Positions 22,921 through 36,000 of a stretch of DNA of 64,000 bases are shown in pieces. The stretch is from Celoporthe dispersa (Eukaryota > Ascomycota > Sordariomycetes > Diaporthales > Cryphonectriaceae): the NCBI GenBank assembly GCA_016584495.1, contig WAID01000003.1, positions 744,001 through 808,000 on the forward strand, read 5' to 3'. The notes under the pieces are model-generated. The model was not told where the DNA came from and ran no database searches. It saw only the letters and a list, made by a program, of their open reading frames with translations. Both the position numbers and the translations under genes were made by a program. Positions within the stretch are counted from its first letter, which is position 1. Every line of letters begins with the position of its first letter.

Positions 22921-25900
22921 ATGGGGGGCTGGACGGGCTTCCTCCTGGCCTACCTCCTCGGCGGTGTCACCTTTGTGCCCCTCGTGCTCCTCGCCGTGCT
23001 GGCCCACGCCCACCTGACGCTCCCGTACCGGGAAGATGCCGACCCTCCCCCCGGTGACGACCTCGTCCAGCCCGGCGACGACCTCGCGCCCCTCAAGGCT
23101 GCCCAGGCGGAACCCAAGGGCCACGCGAAACGGGCCAGCCGGTCCGACACCGAGACGGCCGCCGGCTACTTTGCCGTGTGTCGTGAATACACGCCCATGG
23201 GCATCAATGCCCGGCCCATCGAGCGCTCCACCCCCGTCGGCAGCACCACCGTCGCGGCCCCCAGCCAGAGCGTCTACCAGGCCATGTACCGGAGCATCTT
23301 TGACAGGAAACAGCAGCCGGGACCTCTGGACAACGGCAAGAGTGTCAGCCAGCGGCCCAAGAAGGCGGGCAACGTGTTCTTTGTGGTGTTGAGGTGAGCT
23401 ATCCCACCGCCTTCTCTCTCTCTCTCTCTCTCTCTCCCCCTCTCCCTCGCGGGTCCTCGGCTGACCATATATCGTGATGACCAACGCAGGCACGGCCACC
23501 TGATGCTGTTCGACGACGACGAGCAGCTCGAGGTCCGACATGTCATCTCCCTCGCGCACCACGACGTCAGCATCTACTCGGGCGGCGACGTCACGCCCGA
23601 GGGCGAGCTGTTCATCAAGAGGAACGCCATCTGCCTCTCGCGGCGGCCGTCGGAGGTGGGCCTGGCGCCGGACAGCCAGCTGTCGAGGCCCTTCTACCTC
23701 TTCTCGGAGAACTGCTCGGCCAAGGAGGACTTCTACTTTGCCCTGCTGCGCAACCAGGAGGAGCAGGCCTGCGCGTCGCCGGCCGCCGGGGCACGGGCAC
23801 CAGCGCCGCTGTCGTTTGACGTCAAGCACATCATCCGGCTCGTGCAGAGGCTGCACTCGTCCGAGGACCACGTGCAGAGCAGGTGGCTCAACGCCATGGC
23901 CGGCAGGATCTTCCTCGGGCTGTACCGGACGGCGGATGCCGAGGCCCTCATCCGGGAGAAGCTCAACAAGAAGATGTCGCGCGTCAAGCGCCCGGCCTTC
24001 CTACCGCACATTGAGATCCGCAGCATCGACACGGGCGACTCGGCGCCCTACTTCACCAGCCTCCGCCACCGGGACCTGACGGTCGAGGGCGAGTGCAGTA
24101 TGGAGGCTGATGTGCGCTACACGGGCAACTTCCGCATCGAGGTGGCCGCCGTGGCCCGGATCGACCTGGGCGGCCGCCTCAAGGCCCGCGAGGTCAACCT
24201 GGTGCTCTCGGTCGCCCTGCGCAGGCTCGAGGGCCACATCCTGTTCAAGATCAAGGCGCCCCCCAGCAACCGCGTGTGGACCTCGTTCTCGCAGATGCCC
24301 CGGATGGAGATGACCATCGAGCCCATCGTCAGCTCCCGCCAGATCACCTACACCGTCATCCTGCGCCAGATCGAGGCCCGCATCAAGGAGGTCGTCGCCG
24401 AGACCCTCGTCCTGCCCTTCTGGGACGACACCCCCTTCTTCCGCACAGAGCACAAGAGGTGGCGCGGCGGCATCTTTGCCGGGGATGACGCCGTCGACCC
24501 CGCCGTGAGGTCGCCGCCGACACAGGCCACCGCCGACCTGGGCGAGCTGGACGACATGGACGCCGTCGTAGAGGCCGGCGGCAGCTCCGACCTGCCGCCC
24601 ATGGAGAAGAGCCAGAGCATGCCCATCGTGGAGCCCGCGCCTGCGGCGGCCAGCAGCAGCAGCCTCTTTGGCCTGAAGCTCGGCGGCAGGGGCAGACAGA
24701 CCCCGCCCACAAACCCGTCGTCTCCGGTCCTGGACTCGCACACCTTCAAGGACACCCACAACAACAACAACAACAACAGCAGCAGCAGCACCAGGGCAGA
24801 AGCCTTCTCTACCGGCATCGACACTGGGGGGGAGCCGCCGTCGTCCAGGCAAGCCCCCGTGGAGCGCACAGCCCCCTGATGGTCGGGTCGGCCCCCGTCA
24901 CGGCGACAGAGCCCGTGAATGCCGACGTCTTCAAGCCGTCGTCCCCGCCAGCAGGCGACAGCCCCGCGGCCAGCGCCATGGCCAGGCTCTCTGCCAGGAC
25001 CAGGACGGCCCCCCGTCAGGCCCAAGCTCGCCCCTCCGGCCCCCGGGGCGGGCGAGCTCGACCGTATCCGTCCAGCCTACCACCCACCCTTCGGCAGAGA
25101 ACACGGACGGGGAGGCCGGCAGCGACGAGCCGCCGGGGCTCCCCCGCCGCGGCACGACGTCCTCCTCCGCGGGGAGCCTCAAGGGCGAGCCCGTCGTCCT
25201 CACCGGGGTCTCGCCGACCCCCTCCATCAGCGGGTCCACCAAGTCCCAGGGCGGCTCCTCCTTCGGCCGGGCCCTGTTCACGAAGAAGGAGGGCAGCCCC
25301 GAGACCACGTCCCTTGCGTCCACGGGCGGCGGCGGCGGCGGCGGTGGTGCGGACGGGCCCAACAAGAAGATATCGCTGGCCGCCGTGACCAGCGCCGCGG
25401 GGGCCGCCAAGCGGTGGGGCTGGAATGCCCTCCACCGCGGCGAGGGTGGCGGGAAGACGGGCCAGGGCCACGAGGCCGACCCTCCGCGATCGACCTGAGC
25501 AAGCCGATGGGCGGCGGCAGGCCACTACCTCCCCCGGGCATGCCCCTGCCCATGCCGGAGAAGAAGAAGGCCACGGCCATCCCCGTGCCCAAGAGGAAGC
25601 CGATCCCCCCGCCGGCCCTGCCCGAGAAGCAGCAGCCGTCGGGCGCACGAGACCACCCGCAGGAGCCCAGAGAGGTCAAGCGGAGGGCTGTCCCCCGCCC
25701 CCTCTGCCCAGGCGGCGGCGGCAGACGGATGAGCACGTGCAGGCGGGCCAGGGGCAGGAGGACATGCTCGTGGTCGCCGCGCCCGACGCCGAATCGGAGC
25801 CCACCACGCCGATCCCAGACGAGGACGGAGAGGACGCCTACAGGCGCCCGTTTGTGGAGGACGCCGAGGATGAGGAGGAATCACCTGACGCCCAGTATCA

Positions 25901-26149
25901 TGCAGAGCAAGACGAAGAAGAAGAAGAGGAAGAAGCAACCCCCACAACAACAGCGGCGAGACCCCGCCAGCCCTGCCCTCCAGGGGCAATACGGGTGCTC
26001 TCGACACCTCGCAGCCACAGGGCGACGGTGGTGAGGACGATGATGAGTTCTCAGCCTGGATGGACAACACGGGCGAAGACGAGCCCCGTCAGGAGCCTGC
26101 CCCGCGCGAGGAAGCCGTGCACGCGCTGGCCTCAGACCCCAGCTCGTGA
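22921..26149 (+). CDS. NVJ2: NVJ2-like SMP-domain lipid-transfer protein
   Basis: Nvj2/Tex2-type proteins are ER-anchored and move lipids at organelle contact sites. Exon 1 is 22921-23393 and exon 2 starts at 23490 (intron GTGAGC...GCAG with a CT repeat). The start MGGWTGFLLAYLLGG begins a transmembrane segment (residues about 5-28). Residues about 145-255 look like a PH domain (NVFFVVLRHGHLMLFDDDEQ, then PFYLFSENCSAKEDFYFALL). About 263-475 is the SMP-LTD (RWLNAMAGRIFLGLYRT, HIEIRSIDTGDSAPYF, FRIEVAAVARIDLGG, RMEMTIEPIVSSRQITY). The first stop in frame is at 24879. The low-complexity tail stays open in successive frames up to a stop at 26147-26149, with apparent one-base losses near 24866, 25009-25014, 25481-25490, 25691-25705 and 25936-25950. 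The tail contains FGRALFTKKEGSPETT, PMPEKKKATAIPVPKRKP and EFSAWMDNTGEDEP. The alternative is a true stop at 24879. The core call is strong and the tail moderate. Confidence 0.88.
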
Positions 26150-29100
26150 TAAGATGATGTCCGGACAGCGCTCACCAAGCACAAGTGTTTTCTGTTGTTT
26201 ATATATATATATATATTCATACATACCCAACTACAGGCTCGGGAACCTACCCGTCGTCATCAAGCATCCGGGAGAGATTCAGGCATGGCATCAACCCACA
26301 CAGCGCAGATCACATAGAGCAAAAGGCCACACACACCCACACACACATACAGTCGACGGCCTCTAGAGAATAGCTAATGATGGTTGGTACCTCTCAAGGG
26401 TTGGATGTGTACGCCGTGGGTGAAGAAGAAGACCCCTCGTGTGCAACCTCAAAGAAGCCTCGCTGTCTCCCCTATCACACATTGCATGGTTAGTACCTGA
26501 TGTCTCCTTCCCAGCCGTACTGGTCTGGCTATGGACATGCCCACAAAGACGTGAATGATGTATCCGTTCCTCTGGTCACACACTCGACACTCTCGTGGTC
26601 TCGGTGCTATTATCCCCGGACATCGTGGGAGGCCGAGGCCGAGACACGTTGCACATATGGGAGGGAGTCGTCCCGGGCCAGTCGTCTTCCTTCGCCTCAG
26701 GATTTTTTCCCACCACCTGGGAGGCTCGACCGGTGGGCCGCCGTATCTTGTCACCAGAGAGGCAAGTGGTTCATCCCAGTGCAGCCGTAGAATAGTTCTG
26801 CAGCAAGCAGTAGGAACGAGAGGTGGACCCGACCCTTGTAGCTGATACAAAGAGGTGTGTGCAGGATAGGACCAGCGCCGCCGTCGTGGCATGCAGCTCT
26901 TTCCCTCCCTCCCTGTATTGCCAGATCAGCCACACCCACCCACCACCACTACTACTCCCAGGCAGACCGCCGATGGGCATCAGAGCAGGCCATGGCAGCT
27001 TCCGGCGCATTTGTGAGACCTGACCGGTCCGTATCCGCCTTGCATGCAGCCTGTCTTCTTCCTACATGTCTGTCTCTCTGCTTCTCCTTCTGGCCTCAGA
27101 AACAGGCAGGCCCTCTTGTGCAGCAGAGGTCCAGCAGCACTTGTCTTGGGGGAGGGCGGACAGACAGGACAAGCCAGAGCAGATGGCTGGCTATAATGAG
27201 AAAAATCATCGAATGGAGAGAGAGGGAGAGGGAGAGAGGCAAGGGGAACTGCGCGCCGCCGATCACCACAGCCCATGCAGAACCGTACCGTTCTGTTGTG
27301 TGTTCTGGCCCAAAAGAAAAAAAGTCACCGGGTTTGTGACACAGCTGTGGGGAAGACATCCGAGGCGGGCGGGGGGGAGAAGTACATGTGCGCTGGCACA
27401 CTCGGTCCCTGCCAGGGATGTGGGCGACAACACGCATCTGCACCTGTCGCCTCGTGTGCCCACGCAGCCAACCGTTTTTTTGTTCTTCTTGTCTTCTTTT
27501 CATCCCAGTGGCCCGGCATCGTCAGTCACGATATGCGCGCTCCTAATGCTCCACCACCACCGCAGTAGCAGCAGCAGCAGCAGCATCATCATCCTTATCA
27601 TGAGTGTCTGGGGGGATGCATGCCGCCCGCATATGAGGAGCGACACAGCGTGGTCGTGGGGGGCTTGGGGGGGGGGGGCTCTGAGACCACGGACGCCAGC
27701 CGCCATTCCTCCCGTCGGGTCCAGCTGGTTGCTGTTGTTGTTGTTGTTGTCTTCTTCGGTGGGCCAGTTCTTGATTTCCCTGGGATAATCCATTGCAACC
27801 AGTTGTATATCCATTTCTTCTCTCCTCCTTCGATTTCTTTCTTTTTTTCTCCCCTCTTCTCTTTTTCTCTCTTCTGGAACAAAGCGGAGGAGAGAAGAGC
27901 AAGATATCAGATCTCAGACGGACCAGGCGGAGAATTCCACACGTTCTCGGCCGGTCCAGCGATTGACAGGCTGCAGAGAAGAGGGCCCAGGCAAGGCAAG
28001 ATAGAGACAAAAACCGCCCGGTGACCACTCGATCAACTCACGCGACCCCATCTCGAGCTGCCAGCTGTCGTGCGCCCCCACGCCACTATGCATGCAAAAG
28101 ACGAAGAAACCTTTCCCCCGAGGCGGGAAGAGGAAGACGAGAGAGAGGTAGAAGACAAACCTCGGCGTCTCACTCGGCAATGGCTGCACGCGGCGCCGTT
28201 TTTTTTTTTAATCTTCGGTGTCTCAGAACCTTCCTCGCATGCCTAAAGTCTGGTCGAGTCAGGTCGAGTCTCCTTTGCATGCGTAGACGGAGACGGAACA
28301 CCCACACCCACACACACATACAACCGCCGCCCCATGCATCCAATCCTATTGGCCAACCCCGGCCGGTTCATGCTGTGTCGCCGTTGCACACGGAAGCAGC
28401 CAAGGTTTCTCGAAGATCTCCCGAGATTAGAAAGAAGAATGTCAGACCCAAGTCAAGAGCAAAGGGAAAAAAAAAAAGAGGGAGAGACATACACACACAC
28501 GGAGAGAGGTACCTCTCCACCCGTCAAAATACCAGCCCCTGTCTGTATAGGTCAGTCAGTCAATCAATCACCCAGGCACTACCACCCCAACCTATCAACC
28601 CGTCATCGACTTTTTCCGACCCCGGGCTGCTGCGAATGCCAACTCACTTCTTTTTTTTTTCTTTCCGTTCCAGAGATGCCTTGGGGAGAACGGCGCATTG
28701 GCCTGTCGACAAGCCTGGTTCGCACGAGGACCAACCTTGCAGCCACCAGCGCCGTCGCAGAACCCAGCTCTCTCTCTCTCTCTCTATCCCCTTGTGCGTG
28801 CATGTGTGTGTGTGTATGTGTGTGTCTGTCCTGGTCCACCACGGTCCGCGCGGTCCGTCTCACACCGTCTTCTTTTTTAGTGAGCTGGCACATGTCTGGT
28901 CAGCCCGCGATCACTTTCTCGTCCTGCGTAAGAACCTCGCCACGACTCGGCCAGCTGAAAGCTGATGGGAGGGGAAGGGAGACCGAAAAAAAATTAAGAG
29001 ACAGACCAATTCAGCTTGAAGCGGTCAGTGGGTGTGTCGATGCTACTAGAGCAGCAGACCGCTTGATCATCTTGAAAAAATGCCGCAACTGTTTAGAGGA

Positions 29101-30420
29101 GGAGGGAAAGGCGGGGTGGGTTGGAAGGGTAGACACGATGAAGGGATGCATAATACCATGGTACCTATAATCTGGTTGCTAGAAGCAGACCCCTCCACCT
29201 CTTCTCTTTTCCCCCACGTTGTACTTATGCACCTCGCCCCTCCTCCCTCTTCTCCTCCTTTTACCCCTCGCCTGGCTCCTGTTCCGGCATCGAGTGTGAT
29301 GACCTAGTAGGCCCTTGATACATTAGTGATGAACCTAGTGATTTTCCTCCGGAGGAGGGGTAGTTGTCTGTAGTGACGCACGACGGTCCATGAGATGGAC
29401 TTTGCTGGCTGCCTGTCAAACCGGCCGGCGGTGAGTAGTAAGCAGGAATGGTGCCGACGAGACTTTCGGTGAGAGAGAGCAGAGGTACCACAGGGATGAG
29501 GTGGTGCAGTCCGAGGTCGTTCACAGGCGCCAAGCAGAGGGAACAGTTGCTCATAGAATGTATCGTATTGCTCTCGATGTGTGAGGTGGAGCTCGTCTTA
29601 TGTGAGTGACTGGGACGTTCCGTATCCTCCAGTCTGCCAGGCTATGTACTGCAGCTTGCCCTGCAATCCTCAGAGCAGCCTGCATTTTGGCTCCTCTGCT
29701 CAACCTCGTCAGTGCAGCTGCCAGGTCTCGACCTCGCTCTCTCCCCACTGCTTTCCCCCTAATTTTTCTTCATTAATTAGAAGGAAAGTAGGCTCGCAAG
29801 AAAAAAAGACAAGAAAAAAAAAAAGGAAAAGGGACCAGCGCAAAAGCAGTGGTCCAAAAGACACCGCCCGCCATGTTGTTGTCGTTGTAGTTGTAGTAGT
29901 TGCACAATGCAGCCTTCCCACCCAGGATGGCTGAACCTCCCAAATGAACCTTGCCGCCCAATGTTCGTGATAAGACCGGCCGTGATATCAAAGTTGCCCA
30001 GTGTTGTGGAACCTGACCCGGACCAAACCGCCTACCCCCCACTGACAGAGACAGTAAGGGAAGAAGGCGAGAAAAATGACCGTGAAACGCCCGCCATTCG
30101 TCCGTAAAATGCGTTGCACCGCAGTCTAGACCTCCCTGTGTGTGTGGTAGAAAAAGAAAGAAAACAAGAACAAGGTCAGACAAAAAAACAAAAAACAGAA
30201 AAGAAAAAAAGGCATCGCGAGTTGCGTCTTGTCCATACGCGAGGAAAGGACAAAAGACGTGGTTAGTAAACAATTGAAGAAAAAGAAGAAAAGAATAAAG
30301 TTCTGTGCATGGGATGAGATAAGATCCCTCGGGAGAATGAATCTTCATGAAGCGACAGGATGAGTGTGCGTGTGTGTGGGTGTGTGGGTGTGTGTGTGAA
30401 TTGGTTGACGGTGAGATTTT
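26150..30420. other. Long spacer, no confident gene
   Basis: These 4.3 kb separate the NVJ2-like gene from the convergently placed kinase gene. They hold a TA microsatellite (26202-26216), CT repeats (about 28771-28793), GT runs near 28802-28826, poly-T and poly-A runs, and GGTCGAGTC motifs at 28251-28270. Open frames are short or low in complexity. One small candidate at 29261-29554 is listed separately. Confidence 0.5.
29261..29554 (-). CDS. Possible small unrecognised protein (97 aa)
   Basis: An ATG-started minus-strand frame begins MSNCSLCLAPVNDLGLHHL and continues without low-complexity runs to a stop after QEPGEG. Its composition (Ser/Pro/Gly-rich with an N-terminal Cys pair C-x2-C) is more even than the surrounding random frames. 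No family is recognised, no intron is evident and there is no clear promoter. It may be a real short gene, part of the 3' region of a longer transcript, or chance. Confidence 0.2.
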   Translation of the reverse strand: MSNCSLCLAPVNDLGLHHLIPVVPLLSLTESLVGTIPAYYSPPAGLTGSQQSPSHGPSCVTTDNYPSSGGKSLGSSLMYQGPTRSSHSMPEQEPGEG

Positions 30421-32729
30421 TTAATAACCGGCCTGGCCGGGCATCTTTCCCAGGGAATGCGTGTTGTGGGCCTGAGGCGGGAGGTGGTTGTGGCAGAAGA
30501 TCTTCTTGTTGCCCTTGGCGTTCAGGGTGGCGCTCTTGGTGGCATCGATGACCAGCGCGGGGTCGTCGTAGCTCTCGAGCTGGCAGCACTCGATGTTCTT
30601 GACCCAGCGGTGGTTGAGGATCTGGTTGATGGAGGCGCGGCCGTCGGGGTTGGGGTTGAGCATCATCAGCATGACGCGGCGCAGGGCGGGCGGGTTGACA
30701 AAGTTGTCAAAGATAAAGTAGGCCGGGTAGTCGGACTCGGTGATGGCGGCTGGGCGCTGCTGGGCCTCGCCGCCGCGGTCCTTGGCGTTCCACTTGTCAA
30801 ACGACTTGACCAGGGCGCTGTAGTGCTCCGAGTTGGGGGCGTCGACCTTGGCCTTCTCCCAGAGGGTCGAGCCGCAGATGAGGACGATCAGGACGATGCC
30901 GGCGCCCCACACGTCGAGGGCGCGGGGGTCGTACTTCCTGTCCTTGGCCAGGACCTCGGGGGCGATGTAGGGCTCGCTGCCACAGACGCCCGGGTTGCAC
31001 AGGCGGACCTCTCCCATCTGTCTGCCACATTCCCCGCCCGACTCCCTAGCGCCGGGGTGTATGCCAGAGAAGACCTCCGAGACGCCAAAGTCTGTGATCT
31101 TGAGCTTGCTGTCCTTGGTGAGCAGCAGGTTCTCGAGCTTGATGTCGCGGTGCGCGATGCCGTTGGAGTGCAGGTAGCTGAGGCCCTGGACCAGCTGCTT
31201 GAACAGGCACAGCCGGTCCGCCATACGCTCCGGCTTGCTGAGGTAGCGCTTCTTGACCAGGGCGAACAGGTCGCCCTCGGAGCAGTACTCCATCACGTGG
31301 TTCCAGCGGCCGTGGTCGATGCACAGGCGGACCGTCTCGATCACGTTTGGGTGGTGAAGGCTCTTGGCGATGCTGTACTCGGACTTGACCTTCTTCTCGT
31401 ACTCCTCCTTGGTCTCGGACGACGTCTTGCCGCGGAACTCCTTGACGGCGTACAGCTCGCCGGGGAAGCCCCTGCGGGCCATGATCTTGACCTGGGCGGT
31501 GGCGCCCTTGCCGAGGCTGTCGCGGTGGCGCCCAAAGAACTTGTGCTGGTACTCAAACTCCTTGGTCAGGTCGCCGACGTCGATCAGGATGTCGTCCGGC
31601 AGGCTCAGGCTCAGCCGTCGGGCCTTGACTCCGACACCGGCCTCTGCGACGGCATAGAAGACCTGGCGCGCGTGCAGGGGCTGGCCGGGCGCCTCGTCCT
31701 TCTGTTTCAGGTCAGGCCGCTTGCCGTCGAAGCTGGAGGCGCGCTGGCGCCCGCCCGTCTTGCTGCTGGAGCCACGGGCGCTGCCCAGCGAGAAGTTGAC
31801 GCGGTTGCGCAGGGACAGGCCCGTGGAGGACCGGTTCTTCTTGGCCAGGCCCTCCTTGGCGTCGGGGGGGCCAGGAAGCTCTTGTCCTGGTCGGTCGGCG
31901 AGGTGGGGGAGGGAGGCATGGTGGACAGCGGGGTGGCGCCCGAGGAGCGGGCCATGGACCACCGGCGCGGTGCATCCGCGCCGCTGTTCTGCTGCGCGGC
32001 AACCACCATGACGTTCTGCTGCTGCTGCTGCTGCTGGCTATCTATGGATGCAGGCTTGCGGCCGCTGGAGAAGAGGTTGGACATGGTGCGCTTGAAGCCC
32101 GACGAGGTGGAGCCGCGCGTGCTACGCCGACGGTCCTGGTTGGATGTGTTGGTGGTGGTGGTGGTGGACTCCTGCTCGTCTGTCGAGGTCCGCGCGGTGG
32201 TCGGGGGTGAGATGACAGACGCCGAGGTGCTCTGGCGGCGCGAGGAGAAGGGTGGCTTCAGGGTATCCTGGGTCTCCTCGTCGGTGGTCTCGGGAGGGAA
32301 CTGGAAGGTGTGGCTGGCAAGGGCGACGGGCGCAGCGCGAGGTTGGCCTTAGGGGTCTCGGAGGGGATCGAGGGGAAAGGAGGCGCCAGGCTGTTGCCGT
32401 CGTGGTCGCGGTTCTGGATCGCCGGGAACTCGGAGGACTGCCTGCCACTAACAGGCGTGACTGGCTCGTTGTGGGAGACGATCTCCGACTCCTCATCGCT
32501 CTCCTCAGGGATGGAACCAGGGAGCTCGATGGGGTGCTGCTGGGGAGATGACGAGACACTGTAGGCGTCGCTGGTGGTGCTGGTCGCCGTGGTGGGGTGG
32601 GTACCTAAGAGAGAGAGGTGGACGAGGTAAGTCATCACATCACATCATATTCACCTTGTTGTTTTTGTGTGTTTTTTTCTTCTTTCTTCTTTCTCCTCTT
32701 GAAGTGTGAACTATATGGGGCCATCTGTG

Positions 32730-32775
<46 letters not shown>

Positions 32776-33041
32776 GGTCTCTCTTTCTCTTTCTTGTCTT
32801 TCTTTACTCCTGGTATCTCAAAACAAGAAGAGACAAGAGAGGAGAAGGACAGAGGAAGGGTGGAGGGGAAGGAAGTGGGATGAATACGTTTACAGATTGA
32901 CTTACCTTGGCTTGCAGGTGTGCCTGGCGAGGCGATGCTGCTGGGAGCAGTTTGTGGTTGTTGATGGGAGGCTGCGGTGGCGGAAGGAGCAGGTCCAGAA
33001 GGAGCAGTCTCTGGTGGTGGTGGTGCTGACACGGCGGCCAT
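30421..33041 (-). CDS. HAL/SAT4-type Ser/Thr protein kinase
   Basis: Yeast HAL4(SAT4)/HAL5-type kinases control potassium uptake and nutrient permease stability. Exon 1 is 33041-32906 and exon 2 is 32604-30421, giving about 773 residues. The N-terminal half is disordered, Ser/Thr/Pro-rich, with a Q7 run at about 32022-32042 and FKRTMSNLFSSGRKP. The kinase domain is about residues 396-714: glycine loop GKGATAQVKIM, lysine in YAVKEFRGK, catalytic HRDIKLENLLL, DFGVSEVF, then the family-typical GVCGSEPYIAPEVL and DVWGAGIVLIVL. All catalytic residues are present. The intron has a GTAAGT donor and contains a long CT repeat. Two frame breaks lie in the disordered half: one base missing in the G run (plus strand) at 31864-31870 and one near 32297-32303. 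Assignment to the HAL/SAT4/NPR fungal group is good. The exact orthologue is not decided. Confidence 0.88.
32734..32772. repeat. (CT)n microsatellite in kinase-gene intron
   Basis: About 19 uninterrupted CT dinucleotides lie within the single intron of the kinase gene (GA on the coding strand). This is the longest perfect CT run in the window. Confidence 0.95.
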
Positions 33042-36000
33042 GGTGGGCAGCCGCGCACGGTGGGTAGTGTGAATGGGTCGAAAACAAGGAAGGACTCGAT
33101 GGAATGGGGAAAGGAAAAAAAAAAAAAGATCGGGGTCAGGTCAGACGTCCCAGGCTGGGTTCGCCCTTTCGGAAGTCAAGAGACTGGCGTCGTCTTTTTT
33201 GAGTTTCGGGGGAAGAAAGGAGCGCGGTGGTGGGATGCGGTCTCCGGTTAAAAAAAGAGAGAGAAGAAAGGGTCCTTATCCTCCTCCTCTTTCTCTGTCT
33301 GGTGCTCGGTCTCGCGCTTTCCCTGGAGGTGAGTTGTGTGCTGCCCCGGTGGGTTTTTTGGGGTTCTTTTTTTTTCTTTCTTCTTTCTGCTGTCCACCCC
33401 CCGCCTCGATCTCTCTCTCGCTCGCTCTTCTCTCGACTTGGGTGGCACTACCGTAGTCTGCGGCCGGGCACACTAAGACGTCAAGCCCAGGGAAGGATCA
33501 AGAGTGAGGCGGCTAGACAGGTGAGGAAATCGGACCGGGGCCAAGGGCCAACAAGGAGGAGAGATCGGTTAAGGTTCTTCTTGACGGCTTCTTCTCGGTC
33601 GGGGATACCGAGTCGTTGATTTTGTCTTCGATGCGCGTATGTGAGCCTGTCTGGAGGTGGTGTCCCCGTCCGTACTCCCTGATGGTCTGGTTTGAAGAAG
33701 AGGGGAAAAGAGAAGAAGAAGAAACAAGGACGCAAGCAGGTGTCGGTCAAGGTGACGAGGAAGACGACCTCGAAATCGAGCCAAATCGCAACTCGTCTGC
33801 TGGCAACAAACTGGCAGTGGGTTAGAGAGATGTACCGTGGGTAGGTAGGTAGTATCGTGCCTTGCTGGCCCAGCAGGAGCAAACCCCTCCAAAGCGCACG
33901 GGGAGTACAAGCACGTAAAACACCACCCTCCACCCCGGCGGCACGTACTTAGCTCGGTACGTACCTTGGGAGACGAGGGAGGGGTGCGAGGGATGGGAAT
34001 GCGTGGGGCTCAGGGGTCTGGTCTGGTCGAAAAGAAGGTCGCCCAAAAAAAGGGTTTCGACTGGGTGCAATCCTCCTGCCAAACCGCCCCCGTCGTGTGC
34101 GCACGCGAACGGAGGCAGAGCTTGAGGTATGATATGCTGCTGGTCCCTGCTGGGGCTGGTGGGTGCTGGTGGTGGCGATGGGGATGATAAATGCAGAGAG
34201 CCTGGGGGGTATTTGTAATGTCTAGGGAGCGCGTAGGGTACGGGATTGGAGGTGGAGGGCAGAAAGGGGAAATTCTACAGTTTTGAGCGCAGGTCTTATA
34301 TGAGGTGAGAGCAGACACAGGAAGAGATCAGATCTCTGCTTACCTTCCTCTGAGGGTGGCACGCAGGGTGAGAAATTTGGTGCTTGGCTGCCAAGGCTGC
34401 GAGGGCTCTTGGGTGCACGAAGATCTGGCGAGCAGGTCCGTCCGCGAGGGTCCGTACGCGAGGAGGGGCACCGTGTGTGTGTGTCTGGCAGCAGGGCGAG
34501 ACAGGACAGGACAGTGAGGGTGTGATTGGACGGCCAGACGTGGTGGTCTTGGATGTCTCGAGGTTGTCGCAGCTGAAACTTGTGCGCCAAGACTGGTACG
34601 TTCAGGTGGGTGTGGGTGTGTGGTATGCCAAAAGGATATGAGGATGTACTTGTCTCGCAGGAGAGAGAGAAGAGAGGGCCCTGGCCTGGAGACAAGGAGG
34701 GAACAAAGGTGATTGTCCTGCTGGGTGCAGCAACAGGAGAGAAGAGGGCTCAAAGACGATGATGGATGGAACTCAAAGACCACTGGGGGCCCAGAACAAC
34801 AGGGCAGGAATGTCTCGATATCAACTCGAGAAGGAGACAAGAGACCTTGACGAGATGCAGGAGGGTGGGCGGATCTGGCTTGACCCCAGGCTGGGAAGGC
34901 TGCATGCAATGCACGTTCAAGGTTTAGGGGCCCTGCCTGCTACCACAGAGGGAGGGTGGTGGTGAGGGTAGGAAGGAGGTGGTGGCAGCAGTGCTGGGGA
35001 AGGTACAATGGTACATGGCCTCACGATGCTTGTGATTGGAGGAGAGGATGGCAGCACAGATTCCAGTTCGACCCCTCGGGGCAGGTACTCACCCCCCCCT
35101 TCCCTACAATACCTACCTGTGCCTGTCCAGCTGTCAATTGGCCACGATCCTCAGTGATTGACCTGTCACTGTCCAATTGAAGCCAATTTTCCCTTTTATT
35201 CTTCTCTTTTCTCTCTCTCTTTTTCCCCCACCTCTATTAAGCCCAGCCAGAGAGATGGTCACAATTGCATTTTGATGGGGAGTATTGTGGCGTCCAGGGA
35301 ACCCTGTCTGCACGCGAGCGACCGCCCCATGTCCGCGCCAAAGTACCCCTGCTGCAGAGCTGCTATGCAGAGCTACATCTGTGGTACAAGGGGGAGGGGC
35401 CCTCGAGTCTCGCCCCCCCTGGGAGGCAAAGGGGACTCGATGAGACTCGAGGCCCTGACAAGGACAATGAACAAAGCGAGATTGATCATTCAAGAGCAAT
35501 CACATACATATTGGGAAGGCAAGAGCAGAGGCCAGGTGGTGGCAGCAAGCTGAGCTCCGGCGCGCGCCCACCGATCGCACAGGGCCCGTGACCACATACC
35601 AGCTGGACCAGCGCCCGTCGCAAACGGAGAACGTCATGGCCATTCAGTCCGGCCTGCGCCCGGGGTGTTGCTATGTGTATCCGCCCGGGATCTACGTGGG
35701 CTCGCGCTCTGCGAGTGAGGCTGTCCTGTCCGGTCTCCTTCTCCTTCCCCTTCCCAGGGAAAGCTGGGGCGCGTACACGTGTATCCGCAGGTCTCTCTCT
35801 CTCTGTGTCTGTCTGGGGTGGAACGGGGGGGGGAAGAGTCCGGGGGTTGGTTGGGGCGGTTACACACGGGTCCTGCAGAGCCCATCCGCCCGCCCGCATC
35901 TCGATTACCTGGTCGCAACGGCTACCAGTGACAGCTTTTGTTTGTACGAGGACAGGCAGGCAGGCAGTCAGTCAACCCTCCAGAGCGGGAAGAGGAAAAG

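Noticed and set aside
30457..32352. Plus-strand open frame of 631 codons
   Set aside because: It is antisense to the HAL/SAT4 kinase, which has all kinase motifs. The plus-strand reading is a Val/Leu/Ala-rich shadow.
35000..35100. tRNA-like B-box (GTTCGACCCC) near 35066
   Set aside because: No matching acceptor stem, D-arm or anticodon arm could be drawn upstream.
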